A stretch of DNA of 43,135 bases from Phycisphaerales bacterium (lineage in GTDB: Bacteria; Planctomycetota; Phycisphaerae; UBA1845), in the NCBI GenBank assembly GCA_013140575.1, contig JABFSN010000042.1:1-43135 (forward strand). Reading direction: 5' to 3'. Every line of letters starts with the position of its first letter. Position 1 is the first letter of the stretch. The position numbers were made by a program, and so were the translations under genes. Shown in pieces: positions 33,631 through 39,935 of this stretch. The notes beneath the pieces were generated by a model. That model saw only the letters and a list, made by a program, of their open reading frames with translations. It was not told where the DNA came from and ran no database searches.

Positions 33631-34645
33631 TCCCCGCGTCGTGCCCGATGAACGCGGCCGCCGACCGCGCCAACCGATCGGCCGCTTCGGAAATGTCCTG
33701 CTCCTCAATCACCGGCGCGATTGCCGCCAATCGGTCCACGTATGCCTGCCCGAACCAATCCCGCTCCGTCGGCCCGATCATCCAACGGGCGCTTCCCAGT
33801 GCATCCCCGCACCGATTTCCGCTTCGCAGCGTATCGCCCGGCCGACCTGCGCTTCCCACCGCATCGCCCTGCCGATTTCCGCCCGGAGGGCGCGCGAACT
33901 TAGCCAGGGACTTCAGTCCTTGGTTGTCGCCCCGCCACATTTCTTCCGCCCGGAGGGCGGACGCACCGTTCGCACACCACGAATCTTTCCGGCTGGTGCG
34001 AGAATCCCTTCTCGCACCCACCGTCGCGGGAATCCCTTCCCGCGAAGCTCCCCATCGTCGAACGATCCGCTCCCACCATTCCACCGGCGCGCATTTCCCG
34101 CGCCCGCCGCTCCCGGGATGACACACAATGACACCGCAATTTGCACCCGGCGGTGAATTCGATTCCGCGACCAACGACCGACGATGATCGACAACCGGCA
34201 ACTTCAATCCCCCGCGCCGCATGTCGTCCAACCATTGATCCGTGATATGCCGCCGCGACAGCACCGTCTCCGGCCGAACGCGCGGATCGACGGCCACCAC
34301 CCACGAACCGGTCTCGCGCGCCAACACCGCCGCCTGCGGCGTCTCCGGTCCAAACAGAAAACAGATAATCAACTCGAATTCGCGAAGTGTGCCGCCGACC
34401 GGCGACAGCGCGCCATCGCCTTCGGATGCGGCGAAGAGCCGGTGCAGCCCCAACGCATCAAGGTCGAACGATCGATCAAAAACTCCGGTGCGGCGCAACC
34501 AGTGGACCAGGCCGCTCCGCGCCGCACAAGACACTTCCGCCCCCGGAAACGCCGCCCGCAGCGGCACCGCCAGCTGACTCGTCAGCACCAGATCCCCCAG
34601 CGCCCCGGCATGGAGTATCAGAAGTCGGTATGGCCTCGCCGTCAT
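33419..34645 (-). CDS. GT9-family heptosyltransferase with a 95-residue repeat-built insert
   Basis: A 408-residue GT-B enzyme of the ADP-heptose:LPS heptosyltransferase family. MTARPYRLLILHAGALGDLVLTSQ is the family N-terminus; GVIVCHPGSGGRGK starts the donor domain; AAAFIGHDAGITHLAAGLGLPTLAVF is the donor-site signature with D-GITHLAAG. Residues about 196-291, between the first helix of the donor domain and strand RWMIGPTE, are an insert of repeats: two hairpin repeats (33995-34044), the family 1 element (33880-33961), and imperfect tandem peptides GNRQGDAVGSA / GNRCGDALGSA. Without the insert the length is normal. It pairs logically with the heptose kinase at the left of the window. Whether the insert is translated or harms activity is unknown. 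Confidence 0.8.
   Translation of the reverse strand: MTARPYRLLILHAGALGDLVLTSQLAVPLRAAFPGAEVSCAARSGLVHWLRRTGVFDRSFDLDALGLHRLFAASEGDGALSPVGGTLREFELIICFLFGPETPQAAVLARETGSWVVAVDPRVRPETVLSRRHITDQWLDDMRRGGLKLPVVDHRRSLVAESNSPPGANCGVIVCHPGSGGRGKCAPVEWWERIVRRWGASREGIPATVGARRDSRTSRKDSWCANGASALRAEEMWRGDNQGLKSLAKFARPPGGNRQGDAVGSAGRPGDTLRSGNRCGDALGSARWMIGPTERDWFGQAYVDRLAAIAPVIEEQDISEAADRLARSAAAFIGHDAGITHLAAGLGLPTLAVFVSTDEAVWRPLGSRVATVRYDPSGPIDQLDGALADWLERTRRRSERIPAESSGP
33880..33961 (-). repeat. Dispersed palindromic repeat, family 1 (copy inside heptosyltransferase)
   Basis: Read on the minus strand it has the same parts as 5022-5106: GTCCGCCCTCCGGGCGG, a spacer, AGGACTGAAGTCCCTGGCTA, then GCGCGCCCTCCGGGC. 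In frame it encodes NQGLKSLAKFARPPGG. It is 82 bases long against 85 for the other copy. Confidence 0.8.
33995..34044. repeat. Two covarying hairpins with a common core
   Basis: Two adjacent perfect hairpins share the loop and neck AATCCCTT: GGTGCGAGAA/TTCTCGCACC (10 bp, 33995-34018) and CGCGGGAA/TTCCCGCG (8 bp, 34025-34044). The stems differ in sequence yet both pair perfectly, so pairing rather than sequence is conserved. Both lie in frame within the heptosyltransferase insert. Confidence 0.75.
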
Positions 34646-34696
34646 GGTGTGCTGCCAGGTGGCTGGACGTCGGTTCGCGAGGCCCGTGTCAGCCGT

Positions 34697-34966
34697 TCAT
34701 GTCTCGGCCGGGGGATCGCCGGAAGTGGACTTGCCGTCGATCCCGAGCGACTCTTCCAGGGTCTCGAAGTACCGGCTGTGCGTTCGACGGATCACAGCCT
34801 CGCTTTCGGCCTCGAGCAGGACCACCTCACAATTGCCGCCGTTGCCGGCGTGCCCCGATTCGATTTCACGGCGCTTGGCTTGGGCTGCGGAGCGATCCTC
34901 CTCCTTAAAGCACTGAAACGTCATTGTTCGCCCCTCTCGTCGGTCGTATTCGATCAGGAATATCAT
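34697..34966 (-). CDS. Small protein coupled to the RelA/SpoT-domain gene
   Basis: An 89-residue protein, MIFLIEYDRREGRTMTFQCF at the start, ending in SRYFETLEESLGID and a loose tail. The middle, NCEVVLLEAESEAVIRRTHSRYFETLEE, is like a small uncharacterised family seen in many bacteria (VVLLEA..E..RRTH.RYFE); its function is not known to me. Its ATG overlaps the stop of the RelA/SpoT-domain gene by ATGA (34963-34966), so the two are translated together. That linkage makes it a candidate antitoxin, regulator or partner. No DNA-binding motif or membrane segment is visible. Confidence 0.7.
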   Translation of the reverse strand: MIFLIEYDRREGRTMTFQCFKEEDRSAAQAKRREIESGHAGNGGNCEVVLLEAESEAVIRRTHSRYFETLEESLGIDGKSTSGDPPAET

Positions 34967-35691
34967 GACGCACCAGGCTTCATCGAGTCGAATCCCGAAA
35001 TCAACCGCCGGAGAAGATCGGCGATCCGCTGCTTCTCTTGCCCCCAGCGGGCCCAAGCGAGAATCTGCCGGGACTCTTCCATCATGCTTGGTGGCGGCAC
35101 TGCCTCCGCGTACGATTCCTCCACTTCGAGTTCGAATATGCGATAGGACGCCCCACGGAGAATGTTCCTGACCGCCGTCGGCCCTTCGCCATATTTTATC
35201 ATGGGATCGAACTTGTCGGCCGTGCGCTCCGAAAGTTCCGCCCACAAATGTTGCAACTCCGTCCGAATCTGTATTTCGACCGCTCTTCGTCCAACCTTTG
35301 GAATGATATGGACGGCTCGGTAACCGTGGCTCGGCCTGACGCGTCGATCGATGAATGCAGCATTGGGAAACGCATCCGTGATTGATTTCGCGCAACGGTC
35401 CTGCTCAAGCACATCGGTGACAACGAGCCGACACCCGGCAATGTCCTGCATCTGCCACAACCGGATGCTTGGTTCACGGCGAAGCTTGTCCTCAATCGAT
35501 CGCCTCGTCTTGCTCCGGCTGGTGACGTCTTCCCATTCGAACCGCTGAATCACTCCAATGACGTTTTGACACGCGGAATCGAACGACTGGCGGAAACCCT
35601 CGAGCAATCTCGAATCCTCTTCGGAAACCGTCCCGTCGCGCAGCCGTTTGCCCAATCCGTCGATCTGCGACTTGCTCAGTTCAGCCGACAA
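34963..35691 (-). CDS. RelA/SpoT-domain nucleotide pyrophosphotransferase (small alarmone synthetase-like, possible toxSAS)
   Basis: A 242-residue single-domain RelA/SpoT-like protein. Seen motifs are SRSKTRRSIEDKLRRE (58-73), MQDIAGCRLVV with Asp83 (81-91), RPSHGYRAVHII (119-130, the G-loop with the base-stacking Tyr124) and EIQIRTELQHLWAE (139-152). All catalytic positions of (p)ppGpp synthetases appear kept. There is no hydrolase, TGS or ACT domain. A helical tail of about 60 residues follows. Small synthetases of this kind either make alarmone or, as toxSAS toxins, modify tRNA or make ppApp, usually beside an antitoxin gene. The start is TTG at 35691; no earlier start exists in frame. The overlapping small gene suggests a two-gene module. 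Confidence 0.8.
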   Translation of the reverse strand: MSAELSKSQIDGLGKRLRDGTVSEEDSRLLEGFRQSFDSACQNVIGVIQRFEWEDVTSRSKTRRSIEDKLRREPSIRLWQMQDIAGCRLVVTDVLEQDRCAKSITDAFPNAAFIDRRVRPSHGYRAVHIIPKVGRRAVEIQIRTELQHLWAELSERTADKFDPMIKYGEGPTAVRNILRGASYRIFELEVEESYAEAVPPPSMMEESRQILAWARWGQEKQRIADLLRRLISGFDSMKPGAS

Positions 35692-35712
35692 CGCGTGGTT
35701 CCCTATCCCCGC

Positions 35713-36129
35713 CTACTCCTTCTTATACACGTCATGACACTGCTTGCACGCCGCGAACAGCTCCTTGTGGGCGTTCTTGGCCGCCTCCACGTCCTTGCCC
35801 TCAACGGCCTTCACCAGGTCGCGGGCCCGGTCGCGGAACGTCCCGCCGAACGTCCACCAGTCGTGGACGTCGGTCGGCTGATGGTAGCGGACGACGTTGG
35901 CGATCTCGGCCACGAGGCGGGCTTTGGTTTCGGCGGCCTCCCAGTCGGGCGTGCCCGCCCACGCCTTGCGCAGCTCGGTGTTCAGATCGTTGTTCAGGTG
36001 CATCAGATCGTCGACGTGTGCCTCGGGCTTGAACGGCGGCGGGGCTTTATCGGACTGCGCCACCGCATAGATCGACAACGCCCCACACGCACTCGCGACC
36101 GCCATACCCACTGCGTATCCCGTTTTCAT
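35713..36129 (-). CDS. Periplasmic class II-like cytochrome c with C-terminal heme motif
   Basis: A 138-residue exported protein. Residues 1-25 are a signal peptide (GYAVGMAVASACGALSIYAVA, cut near AVA-QS). The mature part is a helical bundle with one heme site, CKQCH (128-132), seven residues from the C-terminus, as in cytochromes c' and c556. Met43 in DDLMHLNND could be the distal ligand. Such proteins carry electrons or bind small gases in the periplasm. The ATG at 36129 has AAGGA upstream; an ATG at 36144 is equally possible. The gene lies 21 bases before the RelA-domain gene on the same strand, but no functional link is evident. Confidence 0.8.
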   Translation of the reverse strand: MKTGYAVGMAVASACGALSIYAVAQSDKAPPPFKPEAHVDDLMHLNNDLNTELRKAWAGTPDWEAAETKARLVAEIANVVRYHQPTDVHDWWTFGGTFRDRARDLVKAVEGKDVEAAKNAHKELFAACKQCHDVYKKE

Positions 36130-36335
36130 TTGCGAATCCTTCATTTCTTTCCACCAAAAATGCGACGCCTCTGTCGCATCCATTTCCATCATCATGTCCG
36201 GCGGCGGACGAACGATTGCCGCACGCGAGCACGCCGCGCGTCGGACGCCCGCCAATCATCTCAAGCCGCGTCCAACCGCGGACGATACCCCGGTGGGCTG
36301 TGGGTCTTCACTCGAAAGAGTGGGCAGCCCCACTT

Positions 36336-36367
36336 GAGGATTCGAGATACGGCGATCTCGAATCCTC
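36336..36367. terminator. 13-bp perfect inverted repeat; candidate terminator downstream of cysC
   Basis: GAGGATTCGAGAT (36336-36348) pairs perfectly with ATCTCGAATCCTC (36355-36367) over a six-base loop. The plus strand continues TTGCTTTTG, which resembles a weak U-tract. The gap 36130-36542 between the cytochrome start and the cysC stop contains this and the two hairpins at 36407 and 36497, but no gene. Confidence 0.5.
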
Positions 36368-36406
36368 TTGCTTTTGCGCACATCCCGGTCCGATTCGGAC
36401 GCCTGA

Positions 36407-36436
36407 TCAGAACCCGCCACGCCAGTGGCGGGCCGA
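36407..36436 (+). repeat. REP-like 30-bp hairpin, TCAGAA family, copy 1
   Basis: TCAGAA, stem CCCGCCAC, loop GCCA, stem GTGGCGGG, then CCGA. Perfect 8-bp pairing. The flanking TCAGAA and CCGA are shared with the copy at 36497-36526, which has a different stem. Confidence 0.8.
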
Positions 36437-36496
36437 TGCGAACTCAGACGCACGAACACCGATGACGTCCCGGGCGCGGGCCGACGATTGTCCTTT

Positions 36497-36526
36497 TCGG
36501 CCCCGGACTCGCGTCCGGGGTTCTGA
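36497..36526 (-). repeat. REP-like 30-bp hairpin, TCAGAA family, copy 2
   Basis: On the minus strand: TCAGAA, stem CCCCGGAC, loop GCGA, stem GTCCGGGG, then CCGA. Same length and flanks as copy 1 but in the opposite orientation and with a stem that differs on both sides in a compensatory way. Confidence 0.8.
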
Positions 36527-36542
36527 CGTCGGTCCGGTTGCT

Positions 36543-37157
36543 TCACAGTCCCGTCAGGAAGCCCCGCTTTTCCAACAGGCCGATGACCGTCAACGTGGCC
36601 TCCTGCGGCGAGATCGACGTTGCGTCGATGGTCAACTCCGGTTTCAGCGGCGCCTCGTAGGGATCGTCGACGCCGGTGAAGCCTTTAAGCTCTCCCGCGC
36701 GGGCCTTCTTGTACAGCCCCTTCGGATCGCGGGTCTCGCACACCTCGATCGGGGTGTTCATGTACACCTCGATGAAACAGTCGGGGCCGATGACCTGCCG
36801 GGCGTTGTCGCGATCGGCGCGGTAGGGGCTGATGAACGACGTACACGTGACGATGCCCGCGTCCACGAACAGCTTGCCCACCTCGGCGATGCGGCGGATG
36901 TTCTCGGTCCGGTCCGCGGCCGAAAAGCCCAGGTTCTTGTTCAACCCGAAACGGATGTTGTCGCCGTCCAGGCAATAGGACAGGTGCCCGCGCTCCACCA
37001 GCACGTGCTCCAGCGTGAACGCGATGGTGCTCTTGCCCGAGCCGCTCAGCCCGGTGAACCAGATGAGCGCCCCCTTCTGTTTCAACAACTTCTCGCGGGC
37101 CTCGCGCGTGACGTGCCCCTCGTGCCTGGTGATGTTGGTCGCCTTGATCTGTGTCAA
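36543..37157 (-). CDS. cysC: Adenylylsulfate kinase
   Basis: A 204-residue APS kinase that phosphorylates adenosine 5'-phosphosulfate to PAPS in the cytoplasm, for sulfate assimilation or sulfation. ALIWFTGLSGSGKSTIAFTLE contains the P-loop (36-43). LDGDNIRFGLNKNLGFSAADRTENIRRIAEV is the APS-binding signature, and FISPYRADRDNAR and YVNTP-like VYMNTPIEVCETRDPKGLYKKARAGELKGFTGVDDPYE complete the family. The start is TTG at 37157 with a strong GGGAGGAG site six bases upstream. No cysD, cysN or reductase gene is adjacent, so PAPS use is not shown by context; sulfated surface glycans are a possibility, as planctomycetes are rich in sulfatases. Confidence 0.93.
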   Translation of the reverse strand: MTQIKATNITRHEGHVTREAREKLLKQKGALIWFTGLSGSGKSTIAFTLEHVLVERGHLSYCLDGDNIRFGLNKNLGFSAADRTENIRRIAEVGKLFVDAGIVTCTSFISPYRADRDNARQVIGPDCFIEVYMNTPIEVCETRDPKGLYKKARAGELKGFTGVDDPYEAPLKPELTIDATSISPQEATLTVIGLLEKRGFLTGL

Positions 37158-37468
37158 TGCATCTCCTCCCGCTTGTCCGTTTCCCCCGGACCGCTCGAAA
37201 CGCCCCCTTCGCTTCCCGACGACGCCGAATCTACGAAGTCGAACAGTATAGGGATCCGGTTACGCCGTCACAACTGCCGGCCGACCGAAGCGTTACCCCT
37301 ACCCCCGGCAGGGCCACCGTGTTCTTACATGACGGAGGCGATCGGGATTGGGTGAATGGTCTCCGGGGTCTGCGGAGCGGGCCGATTGAAGTGCATGGCA
37401 GCGCCCGATAACATGTCCCATCGGTCCGCGGAGAGGCGGTCCGTGCTCTATTCTGGAAGGGATGGAAG
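37158..37468. promoter_or_regulatory. Divergent promoter region between cysC and the FG-GAP gene
   Basis: This 311-base stretch lies between two divergent starts. No coding frame is credible. The Shine-Dalgarno site of cysC lies at its left end, and AAGGGA about eight bases before the ATG at 37469 serves the other gene. No operator or promoter elements can be assigned with confidence. Confidence 0.4.
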
Positions 37469-39868
37469 ATGTTGAACGATCGACGTTGCGTTGCCGCATT
37501 GTTTGTGGCGTTGTGTGCCGTGGTGGAGTGTCAGGCGTTGGGGGGACCGACTCCGGGCGATCTCGATGGCGACGGCGACATCGACGCCTGCGACTTCGCC
37601 CGATTCGCCGACTGCACGACCGGTCCGGACGAAGGCCCGCTCGGTCCGGGTTGCGACCCGGCGGACGGGGACGGCGACGACGACGTTGACCTGCCTGATT
37701 GGGGTTCGTTTCAATCTCGATTCGGGACGGGCGTGTTTTCCGGGCCGCTCTTCCCCGGATTGTCGTTGCCCACCGGAATCAGCCCCTTTTCCGTTGTCTC
37801 GGCCGATCTGAACGGCGACGGAGTCCCCGACCTGGCCGCCGTGAATTTCACCTGCTTTGACTGCATCGGCACGGTCTCCGTGCTCATCAGCAACAATAAC
37901 GGCACCTTCGCGGAGCACGAAACCTACGGTGTGGGATTCACTCCGGGCGGGCTCGCGGCCGGCGATCTGGATAACGATGACGATGTCGATTTGGTGACCG
38001 CGAACATCACCGGCAACAATGTTTCGTTGTTGCGCAACAACGGCGACGGGACATTCGCCGCCGACGTGACCTTCGACGTGGATAACGTCCCATTTTACGT
38101 TACCATGTCCGACTTGGACGGCGACGACGACCTCGACCTGGCCACCGCCAATTTCGACTGCCCCACCTGCACCGGCAGCGTCTCCGTGCTGCGCAACAGC
38201 GGCGTCGGAACGTTCGCCCCGCACGTTGACTTTGTCGTGGGAAGCAGACCGGTGTTCGTGACAGCCGCCGATCTGGACGGCGACCAGGATATGGACCTGG
38301 CGACGGCCAACTCCGAGGGAAGCAACGTGACCATGCTGCGCAACAGCGGCAATGCCGCCTTCGCCCCCCAAGTGAACTTCGCGGTGGGCGCCACCCCCCG
38401 CTCGGTCGTCGCCGCCAAACTGGACGGCGACGACGACGTTGACCTGGTCGCCGTAAACGCCGCGGACGGCACGATTTCCGTCCTGTTGAACAACGGCAAT
38501 GCCGCGTTCGTCACCCAGGCGCCCCTCGACGTGGGGATGCTTCCGATCTCGGTGATCGCGGCCGACATGGACGACGACGGCGACTTCGATCTGGCGACGG
38601 CCAATTTGAATGATAATGCCGTGTCGGTGCTGCTCAACAATGGAAATGCAGCCTTCGCCGCGCCGGCGGACTACGCGGTGGGGCCCGCCCCGCGCTTCGT
38701 CACGACTGGCGACATGGACGACGACGGCGACCCCGACCTGGTGGTGGCCAATTGCCATTGCGCGACCGGCGACGATTTCGGGAGCGTGACCATTCTGCCC
38801 AACAACGGTGACGGGACCTTCGCAATGAACTACGCGACCGGGCCGGGACCGACCTCCGTCGCCGTCGCCGACCTGAACGGCGACGGTCACCCCGACCTGG
38901 CTACGGCCAACGTCGGCAGCGCCAATGTTTCCGTACTCCTGAATCTGGGCGACGGCACGTTCGGAGTTCACACGACGTTTGCCGTGGGGGCAGGACCGGT
39001 GTCCGTCGCGGCCGGCAACGTGGATGGAGATGCGGATGTTGATTTGGTGACCGCCAACGTCTCCAACGGCACCGTCTCCATGCTGCGCAACAACGGGAAC
39101 GGCACCTTCGCCACGCACGTCACCCATGGCGTGGGCTTCCTGGCCTTGCCGAACGCCGTCACCGTGGCCGACCTGGACGGCGACGACGACATCGATATTG
39201 CCAGCGCGAACAACAACGGCAAAGCCTCGGTGCTGCGCAACAACGGCGACGGCACCTTTGCGACGCAGGTGAGCCATTCGGTGGGGAGCGGTTCGTCCCA
39301 CATCACCGCGGCCAACCTGAACGGCGACGACTTCATCGACCTGGCCACGTCAAACTACATTAGCGACAACGTCACCGTCCTGCTGAACAATGGCATCGGA
39401 TCCTTCGCGTTCGGCGTAAACCAAGTGGTGGGAAGCAACCCGTTTTCCGTCACGGCCGCCGATGTGGACGGTGACGGAGACCTGGATCTGACCGCGACGA
39501 ACGACTTCGACGACACCGTCTCCCTGCTGCGCAACAACGGCAATGGGACGTTCATGGCGCAGGTGACCTTCGGGGTGGGGATGCGCCCGGCCTCCATCGC
39601 CGGCGCCGATCTGGACGGCGACGGAGACCTCGAGCTGGTCACCGCGAACATCGGCGAGAACAACGTCTCCGTATTGCTTAACAACGGCGGCGGCGCCTTC
39701 GCGACACACGTGACCTACGGGGCGGGATTGGGCCCGCGATCCGTCGCGGCCGCCGACCTGGACGGCGACGGGGACCTCGACCTGGTCACGGCGAACCCCG
39801 GCGGCAACAACGTCTCCGTGCTGCTCAACCGGCGGATTCGGCAGGATTGCGGTCCCGGGAGCTCATGA
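37469..39868 (+). CDS. Secreted FG-GAP/VCBS repeat protein with N-terminal dockerin-like region
   Basis: A 799-residue exported protein. Residues 1-24 are a signal peptide (VAALFVALCAVVECQALG). Next come two calcium loops of the dockerin pattern, DLDGDGDIDACDFARF and DGDGDDDVDLPDWGSF, before residue 90. Fourteen repeats of about 50 residues follow, each with a DLDGDGDLDLATAN-type calcium loop and a SVLLNNGNGTFA turn; together they should fold as beta-propeller blades of the FG-GAP type. Such proteins are adhesins or surface-attached binding proteins. There is no anchor, catalytic domain or C-terminal sorting signal. Dockerin at the N-terminus is the opposite of the sugar dehydrogenase in this window. 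The gene is divergent from cysC. Confidence 0.88.
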   Translation: MLNDRRCVAALFVALCAVVECQALGGPTPGDLDGDGDIDACDFARFADCTTGPDEGPLGPGCDPADGDGDDDVDLPDWGSFQSRFGTGVFSGPLFPGLSLPTGISPFSVVSADLNGDGVPDLAAVNFTCFDCIGTVSVLISNNNGTFAEHETYGVGFTPGGLAAGDLDNDDDVDLVTANITGNNVSLLRNNGDGTFAADVTFDVDNVPFYVTMSDLDGDDDLDLATANFDCPTCTGSVSVLRNSGVGTFAPHVDFVVGSRPVFVTAADLDGDQDMDLATANSEGSNVTMLRNSGNAAFAPQVNFAVGATPRSVVAAKLDGDDDVDLVAVNAADGTISVLLNNGNAAFVTQAPLDVGMLPISVIAADMDDDGDFDLATANLNDNAVSVLLNNGNAAFAAPADYAVGPAPRFVTTGDMDDDGDPDLVVANCHCATGDDFGSVTILPNNGDGTFAMNYATGPGPTSVAVADLNGDGHPDLATANVGSANVSVLLNLGDGTFGVHTTFAVGAGPVSVAAGNVDGDADVDLVTANVSNGTVSMLRNNGNGTFATHVTHGVGFLALPNAVTVADLDGDDDIDIASANNNGKASVLRNNGDGTFATQVSHSVGSGSSHITAANLNGDDFIDLATSNYISDNVTVLLNNGIGSFAFGVNQVVGSNPFSVTAADVDGDGDLDLTATNDFDDTVSLLRNNGNGTFMAQVTFGVGMRPASIAGADLDGDGDLELVTANIGENNVSVLLNNGGGAFATHVTYGAGLGPRSVAAADLDGDGDLDLVTANPGGNNVSVLLNRRIRQDCGPGSS

Positions 39869-39935
39869 CCAGCCACCCGTCCGTTCTCAGCAAATCGACT
39901 GCCCGCCGGAACGACCGGTTGCCATCGGCGCGCCG

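Noticed and set aside
34184-35146. Plus-strand frame across the heptosyltransferase, small and RelA-domain genes
   Set aside because: It crosses three minus-strand genes and shows no domain.
36130-36542. Riboswitch or sulfate-responsive leader for cysC
   Set aside because: The region lies downstream of cysC, not upstream, and the structures match dispersed hairpins.
37448-39301. Antisense frame of 617 codons opposite the FG-GAP gene
   Set aside because: Its periodicity mirrors the sense repeats; there is no independent start signal or known domain.
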